Source of the DNA: JBKGYG01 sp046546235
Lineage (GTDB): Bacteria > Bacillota > Clostridia > Lachnospirales > DSM-24629
Assembly: GCA_046546235.1 (NCBI GenBank)
Contig: JBKGYG010000056.1
Span: 1 to 11,906, forward strand
Length of the DNA: 11,906 bases
Direction: 5' to 3'
Shown: piece after piece, positions 1 to 7,474 of the stretch
Layout: each line of letters opens with the position of its first letter
How positions within the stretch are numbered: position 1 is the stretch's first letter
The notes under the pieces: generated by a model
Database searches by the model: none
The model's input: only the letters and a program-made list of their open reading frames with translations
Told to the model about the DNA's origin: nothing
Position numbers and translations under genes: made by a program

Positions 1-4
1 TTAA

Positions 5-421
5 GATCATGCAGCTACTATTACTTTAGGGGATAAAGGTGTTATCCATGGGATGAGAACCATTTACCTTGGCAATGAAGATGGGACACCAAAACCAGTT
101 TATTCTATATCAGCAGGATTAGACTACCCAGGAGTAGGACCTGAACATGCACATTTAAAAAATAGTAATAGAGCTAATTATGAATCAGCAACAGATGAAG
201 AAGCGGTTAAGGCATTACTATATTTATCACAAGTAGAAGGTATTATCCCAGCAATCGAAAGTTCTCATGCAATAGCTTATGGACTAAAGTTAATTCCAAA
301 ATTAGATAAGGAACAAATAGTAATCATCAATGTATCTGGAAGAGGAGACAAAGATGTAGAAGCAATTGAGAAGTATATAGAAACTCACAATATTGATTTA
401 AATCAAAAAAATAGTAAATAA
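5..421 (+). pseudogene. trpB: trpB 3' portion (tryptophan synthase beta chain), in-frame stop just upstream
   Basis: The frame read from base 5 gives the C-terminal ~138 residues of a PLP-dependent tryptophan synthase beta subunit, which joins indole and serine to make tryptophan. Visible family signatures are HAATITLG, the SISAGLDYPGVGPEHAHL block, EGIIPAIESSHA and the PLP-contacting VSGRGDKD near the end. The full protein is about 390-400 residues, so two thirds is missing. The codon at 2-4, directly before the aspartate preceding HAATITLG, is TAA in this frame, where intact TrpB would still be coding. The first internal ATG (53) has no ribosome binding site and falls inside conserved sequence, so it is not a credible start. 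No trpA follows, although it normally does for this TrpB1-type sequence. I infer a decayed or frameshifted gene. An assembly error or a disruption just outside the window is the alternative. The family call is certain; pseudogene status is likely but rests on one codon. Confidence 0.75.
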
Positions 422-441
422 TAGAATATAAGTATATAAAG

Positions 442-450
442 TGATATAAT
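442..450 (+). promoter_or_regulatory. Candidate extended -10 promoter (TGATATAAT)
   Basis: A perfect TATAAT at 445-450 is preceded by TG one base upstream (442-443), the extended -10 form. The -35 region (~422-427) has no good match. A transcript from here would start at about 457, inside the left arm of the 454-509 stem-loop. It could serve the HD-domain gene. A second, weaker candidate for that gene is TTTAAA (507-512), 17 bp, TACAAT (530-535). Confidence 0.35.
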
Positions 451-453
451 ATT

Positions 454-509
454 GGTTAACTAAAGATTAATCTTAATTAATAAGAGTAATTGATAGTTAA
501 CCTTTTTTT
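454..509 (+). terminator. Long stem-loop with U tract after trpB
   Basis: GGTTAACTA (454-462) pairs perfectly with TAGTTAACC (494-502), and seven T residues follow at 503-509. The interior can extend the helix: ATTA/TAAT (466-469 with 487-490) and TCTT/AAGA (471-474 with 482-485), leaving a 7-nt loop. This fits an intrinsic terminator for the trp transcript. Because a TGATATAAT element (442-450) sits right before the left arm, the hairpin could also act in the leader of the next gene. Confidence 0.75.
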
Positions 510-557
510 AAAGCCCTAAATTCAATTCATACAATAAATACAGGGAGTGAAATACAA

Positions 558-1160
558 ATGTTAAAGGGACGATTGAAAAGTCAAATTGAGTTTATAATTG
601 AAGTAGATAAATTGAAAAACATAATAAGACGCAGTCATATTACTGATGGATCTAAACTAGAAAATGATGCAGAACACTCTTGGCATTTGGCTTTGATGGC
701 ATTTATATTATCAGAACATGCAAGTTATAATGATATTGATGTATTAAAAGTTATGAAAATGGTAATTATTCACGACTTAGTTGAAATTGACGCAGGAGAT
801 ACTTACGCATATGATGAAAAGGGCCATGAAGATAAGAGAGAGCGTGAAGTTAAAGCGGCGAATAGAATTTTTACCATATTACCTAAAGACCAAGCTGAAG
901 AATTATTTGATTTATGGGAAGAATTTGAAGAAAGAGAAACAAAAGAAGCTAAGTTTGCATCAGTTCTTGACCGAATACAACCAATATTACTTAATTATAC
1001 AGCAGATGGTAAGTCATGGAAGGAAAATCGTGTTTCAAAGCAAATGGTCATTGCTAGAAACAAACATACAAATGAAGGTTCTAAAATAATTTGGAATTAT
1101 ATAGAGACGATAATTGATGAAGCTACTGAAAAAGGATTTTTGATTGATGATGGTATTTAA
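558..1160 (+). CDS. HD-domain phosphohydrolase, YfbR/HDDC2-like (probable 5'-deoxynucleotidase)
   Basis: This is a 200-residue soluble protein of the small HD-hydrolase type (HD_3 family). In the YfbR/HDDC2 branch, such enzymes use a divalent metal to dephosphorylate deoxynucleoside 5'-monophosphates. Visible ligands in order are His40 in the EHSWH motif, the His72-Asp73 HD pair in IIHDLVEIDAGD, and Asp138 in VLDRIQP. Arg24/Arg25 lie where YfbR has its substrate-contacting arginine. Length agrees with the family (about 190-210). The ATG at 558 is preceded by AGGGAGTG (542-549), about 8-10 nt away. The gene stands alone between the trpB remnant and the M29-like gene, with no obvious terminator after it, so partial co-transcription with the next gene is possible. 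A link to the downstream purine operon is thematic only. The fold is certain; the exact substrate is inference. Confidence 0.8.
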   Translation: MLKGRLKSQIEFIIEVDKLKNIIRRSHITDGSKLENDAEHSWHLALMAFILSEHASYNDIDVLKVMKMVIIHDLVEIDAGDTYAYDEKGHEDKREREVKAANRIFTILPKDQAEELFDLWEEFEERETKEAKFASVLDRIQPILLNYTADGKSWKENRVSKQMVIARNKHTNEGSKIIWNYIETIIDEATEKGFLIDDGI

Positions 1161-1228
1161 TTTTTGTAGCAAACTACTTATAAGAAAATAAAATTATATT
1201 GCAAATAATTGCTTAGAAACAAATCTTA

Positions 1229-1234
1229 TATAAT
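1229..1234 (+). promoter_or_regulatory. Candidate -10 box ahead of the M29-like gene
   Basis: A perfect TATAAT lies at 1229-1234 in the AT-rich 128-nt gap before the start at 1289. No well-spaced -35 is evident: TTGCTT at 1209-1214 is only 14 bp away and TTGCAA at 1199-1204 is 24 bp away. AT-rich background makes chance matches likely. Confidence 0.3.
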
Positions 1235-1288
1235 AATAAAAAAAGTTAATACTAGTTATAAATAATGATATTTGGAAGGAGTCGACAT

Positions 1289-3379
1289 ATGACAGATTAT
1301 AGACAATTATATAAAGAAGAAAATAATTCGGTACTATCGCGATATCAGAATATGATCAATCAAGTAAGTGCCATTGTGAGAGAAACTGAACCAGAAAGAC
1401 CAGAGAAACCTGCCTTTAGACATTATTTTAATAGAGTAGGTAACTTTATAAAAATGTTAGTAGATTTAGAAAAAGTCTTAGACGTTAATTATTTTGAAGA
1501 GCAATCATTCCAAGAATTAGAAAAAAAGAATAATGATATTTATGAAGATTTAATAGCGGATAGATATTTATATAGTTATGCAAACCCTAAAAATTGTGTG
1601 AAAATATTTGGCAAAGAATTTGGGCGTATAATGTCATTTTTATATGTTGAAGTTAGAAGTTGTATAGTTGATGCATATGAACATAGACTCTATTATTTAA
1701 CTATATATGGAGAATTGTTTGTTAAAGTATATGATTATATAACTTCCACAGATGATATAAAAGAAGAAGAAATGATAGAAATTATATATAATTTCTATAT
1801 GGAATATTTGCCTTATATGATTGAACAACGTACAAGAGAGGTTTTTAATCCTGCACTTAGCTTTGCCAAAGATATCATAATGGAAAGTGATTTAAAAGAT
1901 ATTAAATACTTATTTAAATATGGAGAATATATATCTAATAATGAAATCAAAATAGCAGAATATCTTAATAGGTTACCACAAGAAACGATAGACCTGATGG
2001 CAAAAACTTATACAAACGCGTATATAAGAGGCTTTGAAAGGGATAATATAGACTTAAGTAAGAAAAAGACTGTTAATATTAGATATCCAATAGGATTTGA
2101 AAGAGTTATTCGTTCGGCTATTAATAATTTTAGACAAATTGATTTAGAACCAATTATGTATCGTTATGCTGTTAAAAGTATAAATAAAAGGCAGAACTTA
2201 AGAATTGGATACTTTGCAACAAGTCCTAATAAACAATTTGACTACGATCATAGATTCGATAATGCGTTATATTTAAATCAAGCATTCGCAGATATGAAGG
2301 CAAGTGTTACAAAACAGGTATTTGAAAAAAACAAAGACAAAATAAAAGAAGTAGCAGGACCTGCAGTTCTTGAAACTTTTGGTGAAAAACCGTTTTCACC
2401 GAAAAATAAAGAAGAGGCTTTAAGGTTAAATGAACAACAGCAAAAAATTAATACAGAGTTAACTAATAAATTACAACAAATCACATACCAGTATATGCCT
2501 GGTGAAGAAATTAGTTTTACTATTATAGCTTTTCCTATTCCAGAGATAGGAGACCAATTTGAAAATATATTTAAAGATATAATAAAAGTAAATACTCTTA
2601 ATAATCAAGATTATGAACATATACAGCAAATAATAATTAATACATTGGATGATGTAGATTATGTACATGTAAAAGGAAAAGACGGTAATCATACAGATAT
2701 AGTTGTAAAACTAGCAAATATTGTTGACAAAGAAAAAGAAACTACATTTGAGAACTGTGTAGCAGATGTAAATGTTCCAGTAGGCGAAGTTTTTACAACG
2801 CCTGTCTTAGAGGATACTCATGGAGTCCTTCACGTAAAGGAAGTGTATTTAAGAGATTTAAAATATGAAAATTTAACATTACGATTTAAAAATGGTTATA
2901 TTGAAGAATATACTTGCTCTAATTTTGATAATGAAGAAGATAATAAAAGGTATATCAAAGAGAATTTAATGTACAATTATGAATCATTACCAATTGGAGA
3001 ATTTGCAATAGGAACAAATACTATGGCATATGTAATGGCTTACAAATACAATATAATAGATATATTACCTATTCTTATTGTGGAAAAAATGGGCCCGCAT
3101 TTTGCTGTTGGAGATACCTGTTATTCAAGGAGTGAAGAACAACCAAAATATAATTTTGATGGAAAAGAAATAGTTGCAAAAGATAATTCGAAATCTATTA
3201 AACGAAAAGAAGATATTTCAGATGCATACTTTAATTGTCATACAGATATTACTATACCATATGATTCTATAGGTGGAATTGCAGGAATAAAAAAAGATGG
3301 TACGAGAGTTGATATCATTAAAGATGGGAGATTTGTATTAAAAGGAACAGAAAGATTAAATGAACCTTTTAATGAATAA
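1289..3379 (+). CDS. M29-family (AmpS/AmpT-like) metallo-aminopeptidase with a large N-terminal extension
   Basis: This is a 696-residue protein without signal peptide or membrane segments. Residues ~430-696 match the catalytic domain of M29 aminopeptidases, which use a two-metal centre to remove N-terminal residues from peptides. The match is VHVKGKDGNHTDIVVKL (459-475), NVPVGEVFTTP with Glu500, IGEFAIGTN with Glu571, GPHFAVGDTCY with His604 and Tyr612, and HTD with His651 and Asp653. All metal ligands and both catalytic residues (the Glu of GEF, the Tyr) are therefore present. Residues ~260-420 fit the family's N-terminal alpha/beta domain, ending in a strand like its TIxAxPxP (TIIAFPIPEIG). 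Family members are usually ~400-415 residues, so ~1-255 is extra: helical, rich in aromatic and charged residues, and not recognised. The start is set at 1289 because GGAAGGAG (1274-1281) sits 7 nt before it; an upstream in-frame ATG at 1265 would place that site inside the gene. The strong terminator at 3380 ends the unit. The substrate is unknown. Confidence 0.75.
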   Translation: MTDYRQLYKEENNSVLSRYQNMINQVSAIVRETEPERPEKPAFRHYFNRVGNFIKMLVDLEKVLDVNYFEEQSFQELEKKNNDIYEDLIADRYLYSYANPKNCVKIFGKEFGRIMSFLYVEVRSCIVDAYEHRLYYLTIYGELFVKVYDYITSTDDIKEEEMIEIIYNFYMEYLPYMIEQRTREVFNPALSFAKDIIMESDLKDIKYLFKYGEYISNNEIKIAEYLNRLPQETIDLMAKTYTNAYIRGFERDNIDLSKKKTVNIRYPIGFERVIRSAINNFRQIDLEPIMYRYAVKSINKRQNLRIGYFATSPNKQFDYDHRFDNALYLNQAFADMKASVTKQVFEKNKDKIKEVAGPAVLETFGEKPFSPKNKEEALRLNEQQQKINTELTNKLQQITYQYMPGEEISFTIIAFPIPEIGDQFENIFKDIIKVNTLNNQDYEHIQQIIINTLDDVDYVHVKGKDGNHTDIVVKLANIVDKEKETTFENCVADVNVPVGEVFTTPVLEDTHGVLHVKEVYLRDLKYENLTLRFKNGYIEEYTCSNFDNEEDNKRYIKENLMYNYESLPIGEFAIGTNTMAYVMAYKYNIIDILPILIVEKMGPHFAVGDTCYSRSEEQPKYNFDGKEIVAKDNSKSIKRKEDISDAYFNCHTDITIPYDSIGGIAGIKKDGTRVDIIKDGRFVLKGTERLNEPFNE

Positions 3380-3419
3380 AATAAGGATAGAACGTTATTT
3401 ACGTTCTATTCTTATTTTT
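3380..3419 (+). terminator. Intrinsic terminator after the M29-like gene
   Basis: AATAAGGATAGAACGT (3380-3395) pairs along 16 positions with ACGTTCTATTCTTATT (3401-3416), with one G-T wobble, a 5-nt loop (TATTT) and a run of T to 3419. It begins one base after the stop codon. It separates the M29-like gene from the purine operon and may work on both strands. Confidence 0.9.
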
Positions 3420-3536
3420 ATCGAACATTTATACATAACTGCTTAAGCTCTTTTGTTGAGAAAAAAGACTATGATAAGAAAAATTTATAGACATATAAGC
3501 AAAGAGAATGAATGCAAAAAAATGTTAAAGAAGGCA

Positions 3537-3580
3537 AATTACGAACATATTTTATAAAAAATAAAAAAACATTCGGTTTT
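3537..3580 (+). promoter_or_regulatory. Pair of inverted PurBox-like sites (putative PurR operator)
   Basis: AATTACGAACATA at 3537-3549 (+) matches the Bacillus PurBox consensus AWWWCCGAACWWT at 11 of 13 positions. AAAACCGAATGTT at 3568-3580, read on the - strand, also matches at 11 of 13. The two face each other, separated by 18 bp, with the central G and its partner C 31 bp apart. The second box ends four bases before the -35 element. Inverted PurBoxes just upstream of the promoter are the known PurR operator arrangement in Bacillus and relatives, where PRPP relieves repression. The assignment is inference from consensus; the repressor gene is not in the window. Confidence 0.6.
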
Positions 3581-3583
3581 CTA

Positions 3584-3612
3584 TTGACTTTATCAATTAG
3601 GATTAGTACAAT
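3584..3612 (+). promoter_or_regulatory. Promoter of the pur operon
   Basis: TTGACT (3584-3589), a 17-bp spacer and TACAAT (3607-3612) give a near-consensus sigma-A promoter. Transcription would start at about 3619, only ~32 nt before the purK ATG at 3651. This leaves no room for a riboswitch. The purK ribosome binding site AAAAAGGAG is at 3633-3641. Confidence 0.8.
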
Positions 3613-3650
3613 GAAATCAAAATATAGCAATTAAAAAGGAGTTTTTTACT

Positions 3651-4799
3651 ATGGAAATAACCCGTATAGGTATTGTTGGTGGAGGTCAACTTGGTAAGAT
3701 GATGATACTTGATGCAAAAAGATTAGGTTATTATGTTGTGATTCTAGACCCAACAAAGCATTGTCCTGCTCATAGTATTGCGGACGAACATATTATTGCT
3801 AAATTTGATGATATAGATGCATTTCTTACATTGGGGAGTAAAGTTGATGTTATTACATATGAATTTGAACATATAGATGTAAATGCACTAAAAACACTTG
3901 AAAAGAATGGACATGCCGTTTTGCCAACATCTAAAACTCTTGAAAGAATTCAAAACAAATGTGTTCAAAAACAATGGTTAAAAGATTCAGGTATTCCAAT
4001 TCCCAAATTCCAATCTATAAGCTCCATTGAAGATTTAGATCCTAGTAATTTGTCTTTTGCTTATCCAGTTGTTCTTAAAACTTGTGTAGGGGGATATGAC
4101 GGAAAAGGAAATTATGTAATTAAAAATGAAAATGATATTAAAAAAGCATTTGAAAGCCTTGGAAGCGGAGAAATACCACTTATGGTGGAAGAATTTATTC
4201 CTTTTGATATGGAGATTTCAGTGTTAATATGTTCAAATAAAAACAAAAAATATAAAAGCACAATATTTCCCATAGCAGAAAACAAACATGTTAACAGTAT
4301 TTTGGATGAAACTATAGTCCCAGCAAGAACAAATGAAAAAGTGGCTAATAAAGCATTAAAAGTAGCGGAAGATGTAGCTAAGGTATTTTCAAGTTGTGGT
4401 ATGTTGTGTGTGGAGATGTTTGTAACTAAAAAAGGAGAGGTTTTAGTAAATGAAATTGCGCCTAGACCTCACAATTCAGGGCATTATACTATAGAAGGTT
4501 GTTATACATCACAGTTTGAACAACATATTAGAGCAATAACAGGCTTGCCATTTGGGAGTACAGAGTTACTACAACCAACTGTAATGAAAAATGTATTAGG
4601 ACAAAGAAATGGTAATGCCAAAACCAAAGTGAATGGCTTATCAGAAGCACTTATAGATAATAAGATAAAAGTTCATATATATGGTAAAGAAATAGTAAAA
4701 GAAGGTAGAAAGATGGCTCATATTACTGCTTGTAACAAAAATGTAGATTATGCATTAGAAAGTGTAAAAAAAGCTTATGAGAAAATAGATTTTTTATAA
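3651..4799 (+). CDS. purK: N5-carboxyaminoimidazole ribonucleotide synthase
   Basis: PurK uses ATP and bicarbonate to carboxylate AIR, giving N5-CAIR for PurE. The 382-residue protein shows the ATP-grasp order: the N-terminal [12 protein letters not shown] (7-18), TYEFEHI (69-75), the ATP loop around [12 protein letters not shown] (143-154), the metal-binding and substrate strand [15 protein letters not shown] (266-280), and [15 protein letters not shown] (345-359) near the C-terminus. Length is normal for the family. The start has AAAAAGGAG (3633-3641) 9 nt upstream. It is the first gene of the operon and is separated from purE by only 16 nt. Its presence shows that the organism takes the two-step bicarbonate route rather than direct CO2 carboxylation of AIR. 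Confidence 0.96.
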   Translation: MEITRIGIVGGGQLGKMMILDAKRLGYYVVILDPTKHCPAHSIADEHIIAKFDDIDAFLTLGSKVDVITYEFEHIDVNALKTLEKNGHAVLPTSKTLERIQNKCVQKQWLKDSGIPIPKFQSISSIEDLDPSNLSFAYPVVLKTCVGGYDGKGNYVIKNENDIKKAFESLGSGEIPLMVEEFIPFDMEISVLICSNKNKKYKSTIFPIAENKHVNSILDETIVPARTNEKVANKALKVAEDVAKVFSSCGMLCVEMFVTKKGEVLVNEIAPRPHNSGHYTIEGCYTSQFEQHIRAITGLPFGSTELLQPTVMKNVLGQRNGNAKTKVNGLSEALIDNKIKVHIYGKEIVKEGRKMAHITACNKNVDYALESVKKAYEKIDFL

Positions 4800-4815
4800 A
4801 GGGGGATTTATCATA

Positions 4816-5331
4816 ATGAATATAAAAGTTGGGATAATTATGGGAAGTGATTCTGATTTGCCTGTTATGCAAAAAGCAGCAAGTATATTAGATGATTTAG
4901 AAATTATTTATGAATTAACAGTTGTTTCAGCTCATAGAACACCAGAAAGACTTTTTGAATATGCAAAAACAGCTGAAGAACGTGGATTAAGTGTTGTTAT
5001 TGCAGGAGCAGGTGGAGCGGCTCATCTTCCAGGAATGGTTGCTTCATTAACAAGTCTACCTGTAATCGGTGTTCCTGTAAAATCTCGTGCAATGAGTGGA
5101 CTCGACTCGCTATACTCAATTGTTCAAATGCCACCTGGGGTACCTGTAGCTACAGTTGCAATAGATGGTAGTTTGAATGCAGGGTTGTTAGCAGCACAGA
5201 TAATTGGAGTAAGTGATGAAAAAGTTAGAGAAAGGTTAAAAAGATATAAATCTAATCTCAAAGAAACAGTATTAACAAAAGCTGAAAAACTCGAAGAAAT
5301 TGGATATGAAAAGTATTTGAAAGAAAGATAA
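4816..5331 (+). CDS. purE: N5-CAIR mutase (AIR carboxylase catalytic subunit), class I PurE
   Basis: PurE moves the carboxyl group of N5-CAIR to C4, giving CAIR. The 171-residue protein carries the class I hallmarks: GSDSD (10-14, nucleotide phosphate binding), SAHRTP with the catalytic-type His40 (38-43), [12 protein letters not shown] (63-74), and [12 protein letters not shown] (105-116). These motifs and the adjacent purK agree with the mutase class and not with the CO2-using class II. Length (about 160-170 usual) is normal. The ribosome binding site GGGGGA (4801-4806) lies 9 nt before the ATG, directly after the purK stop, so translation of the two is probably linked. The enzyme is cytoplasmic, and family members form octamers. 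Confidence 0.97.
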   Translation: MNIKVGIIMGSDSDLPVMQKAASILDDLEIIYELTVVSAHRTPERLFEYAKTAEERGLSVVIAGAGGAAHLPGMVASLTSLPVIGVPVKSRAMSGLDSLYSIVQMPPGVPVATVAIDGSLNAGLLAAQIIGVSDEKVRERLKRYKSNLKETVLTKAEKLEEIGYEKYLKER

Positions 5332-5343
5332 GGGGGGACTATA

Positions 5344-6051
5344 GTGGAGAAAAGAGATTTGTTGTATGAAGGTAAAGCAAAAAAAGTATTTACTACGCCA
5401 GATGAAAATGTTTTGATGGTAAGCTATAAAGATGATGCCACAGCTTTTAATGGTTTAAAAAAAGGTGCAATCAAAGATAAAGGAAAGGTTAACAATGAAG
5501 TAAGTAATAAAATTATGGAGTATTTAGAAAGCAATGATATTCCAACCCATTTAGTTAAGCAATTAAATGAAAGAGAAACACTAGTAAAATGCGTTGAAAT
5601 TATACCTATAGAAGTAATAATGAGAAATAAAGCGGCGGGTAGCTTATCTAAAAGATTAGGCTTAGAAGAAGGTACCCCAATGAAAAAACCTGTTCTTGAA
5701 TTTTGTTATAAGAATGATGATTTGGGGGATCCGTTTATAAATGATGATCATATTTTTAACCTTGAATTAGCTAACAATAAGGAGTTAGAAATAATTAAAA
5801 CTCTTTCTAGAAAAATAAATAATTTAATGGTAGATTATTTTAAAAATATTAATATTGATTTAATTGATTTTAAGATAGAATTTGGACGGACAAAAACAGG
5901 AAAAATTATTTTAGCAGATGAGATATCTCCAGATACATGTCGATATTGGGATATTACTACTGGTGAAAAAATGGATAAGGATCGTTTTAGAAGAGACTTA
6001 GGAAATGTGGAAGGTGCATATGCAGAAGTTTATAATAGGATTTTCAACTAA
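5344..6051 (+). CDS. purC: Phosphoribosylaminoimidazole-succinocarboxamide (SAICAR) synthetase
   Basis: PurC condenses CAIR with aspartate using ATP, giving SAICAR. The 235-residue protein has the expected family length and motifs: LLYEGKAKKVF (6-16, phosphate-binding strand-turn), VKCVEIIPIEVIMRNKAAGS (81-100) and LADEISPDTCRYWD (190-203, metal and aspartate site). The start is GTG at 5344, preceded by a GGGGGGA ribosome binding site (5332-5338) that begins one base after the purE stop. No in-frame ATG at the right distance competes, and the family's N-terminus aligns with this start. It sits third in the operon, 12 nt from purE and 32 nt from purF. Confidence 0.96.
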   Translation: MEKRDLLYEGKAKKVFTTPDENVLMVSYKDDATAFNGLKKGAIKDKGKVNNEVSNKIMEYLESNDIPTHLVKQLNERETLVKCVEIIPIEVIMRNKAAGSLSKRLGLEEGTPMKKPVLEFCYKNDDLGDPFINDDHIFNLELANNKELEIIKTLSRKINNLMVDYFKNINIDLIDFKIEFGRTKTGKIILADEISPDTCRYWDITTGEKMDKDRFRRDLGNVEGAYAEVYNRIFN

Positions 6052-6083
6052 TAAATTTCGTCTGTAATTGGAGGTCAGTAGCC

Positions 6084-7460
6084 ATGTGGAAAGAAGATAA
6101 AATGGAAGAAGAATGTGGTGTTTTTGGAATTTACAATAAAAATGATTATGACAGTTCGAGAATGACATATTATGGACTATTTGCATTACAACATAGAGGA
6201 CAAGAAAGTGCAGGAATAGCAGTTAATAACAATGGTACCATTTTATATAGAAAAGAAATGGGAATGGTGACAGAAGCTTTTGATCAAGTAGTATTAGATT
6301 ATTTGCAAGGACATTCAGCAATAGGGCATGTAAGATATTCTACAACGGGTTGTAGCCTTAGAGAAAATGCACAACCATTAGTATTAAAATATACAAAAGG
6401 CCATATGGCAGTTGCTCATAATGGGAATTTAGTTAATGCAAATGAAATAAGAGAATCATTAGAAAAGCAAGGAACCATATTTCAAACAACAACGGATTCA
6501 GAAGTTATAGCTGCTTTATTATCAAGAGCAAGAATTAAATATAATAGTATAGAGGATTCTTTGCAAGAAGTTATGGATGAGATTAAAGGGGCGTATTCTT
6601 TATTAGTTATGACACCACATAAACTTATAGCGGCAAGGGATCCGTTAGGTATAAGACCTCTCTGTATTGGTAAAAAAGAAGATTCGTATTTCTTCTCTTC
6701 TGAGTCTTGTGCTTTTGATTCTTTAGGAATTGAATTTATTAGGGATGTAGAGCCAGGAGAAATTATTATAGTTGATGAAAAAGGTTTAAGATCTATTTTT
6801 GTTAAAAAACGAGAAAATAAATCAGCTTTATGTGTATTTGAATATATATATTTTGCAAGACCTGATAGCGTTATTGAAGGGGTGGAGGTTTATAGTGCAA
6901 GATATAAAGCAGGAAAAATATTGGCAAATGAACATTCAGTAGATGCAGATGTTGTAGTTGGTGTTCCGGATTCTGGATTATCAGCAGCTCATGGATTTTC
7001 GGATGAATCAGGAATTCCTATAGTAGATGGTTTTATGAAAAATAGATATGTTGGAAGAACATTTATACAACCTTCTCAGGAATTACGAGAATTAGGAGTT
7101 AATTTAAAACTTAACCCTATACGAAGTCAAATTAAAGGGAAAAGAGTAATTATGATAGATGATTCTATTGTTAGGGGTACGACAAGCAAGAGAATTGTAC
7201 AATTACTAAAAAATGCAGGTGCTAAAGAAGTACATGTGCGTATATCTTCTCCACCTGTAAAATTCTCTTGCTACTATGGAATTGATACTGCAGAAAGAGA
7301 AAGATTAATAGCTAATAGAATGACCATTGAAGAGATAGGAAAAACAATTGGAGCAGATAGTTTAGGATATATAAGTAAAGAAGGACTTTTAGAAACTGTA
7401 AAAGGAACGGATAAAAACTTTTGTGCAGCTTGTTTTGATGGTATTTATCCAGTGAAATAG
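6084..7460 (+). CDS. purF: Glutamine PRPP amidotransferase (Bacillus type, 4Fe-4S)
   Basis: PurF catalyses the committed step, transferring glutamine amide nitrogen to PRPP to give phosphoribosylamine. The 458-residue protein has an N-terminal nucleophile glutaminase domain (Cys11 in EECGVFGIY, then [24 protein letters not shown]) and a C-terminal phosphoribosyltransferase domain with the PRPP loop [16 protein letters not shown] (355-370). Cys250, Cys396, Cys447 and Cys450 (the last two in FCAACFDG) match the four cluster ligands of the Bacillus enzyme, so an oxygen-sensitive 4Fe-4S cluster is expected. The start at 6084 is supported by GGAGGT (6070-6075) 8 nt upstream. It gives a 10-residue propeptide that must be cleaved to free Cys11, as in Bacillus. 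An ATG at 6102 would leave a shorter propeptide and lacks a site. In the family, the enzyme is inhibited by purine nucleotides. Confidence 0.97.
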   Translation: MWKEDKMEEECGVFGIYNKNDYDSSRMTYYGLFALQHRGQESAGIAVNNNGTILYRKEMGMVTEAFDQVVLDYLQGHSAIGHVRYSTTGCSLRENAQPLVLKYTKGHMAVAHNGNLVNANEIRESLEKQGTIFQTTTDSEVIAALLSRARIKYNSIEDSLQEVMDEIKGAYSLLVMTPHKLIAARDPLGIRPLCIGKKEDSYFFSSESCAFDSLGIEFIRDVEPGEIIIVDEKGLRSIFVKKRENKSALCVFEYIYFARPDSVIEGVEVYSARYKAGKILANEHSVDADVVVGVPDSGLSAAHGFSDESGIPIVDGFMKNRYVGRTFIQPSQELRELGVNLKLNPIRSQIKGKRVIMIDDSIVRGTTSKRIVQLLKNAGAKEVHVRISSPPVKFSCYYGIDTAERERLIANRMTIEEIGKTIGADSLGYISKEGLLETVKGTDKNFCAACFDGIYPVK

Positions 7461-7474
7461 GGAGGGCTTATAAA

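Noticed and set aside
53..421. A short independent 122-residue protein starting at the ATG at 53
   Set aside because: TrpB homology continues upstream to base 5, the ATG falls inside a conserved block, and no ribosome binding site precedes it.
781..1089. 102-residue open frame within the HD-domain gene
   Set aside because: It overlaps conserved HD-domain codons in another frame, and its lysine-rich product looks like a frame-shifted reading of AT-rich coding DNA.
1265..1288. Upstream ATG adding 8 residues to the M29-like protein
   Set aside because: It would place the strong GGAAGGAG ribosome binding site inside the gene and has none of its own; the ATG at 1289 is correctly spaced.
2278..2692. 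Two - strand open frames within the M29-like gene
   Set aside because: Their products are low-complexity antisense translations of conserved + strand coding sequence, with no start signals.
3419..3650. Possible guanine riboswitch or T-box in the pur leader
   Set aside because: None of the conserved purine-riboswitch core or T-box sequences is present, and the promoter at 3584-3612 leaves a leader of only about 32 nt.
5998..6186. 62-residue - strand open frame at the purC-purF junction
   Set aside because: It is antisense to the PurC C-terminus and the PurF glutaminase motif; no ribosome binding site or homology is visible.
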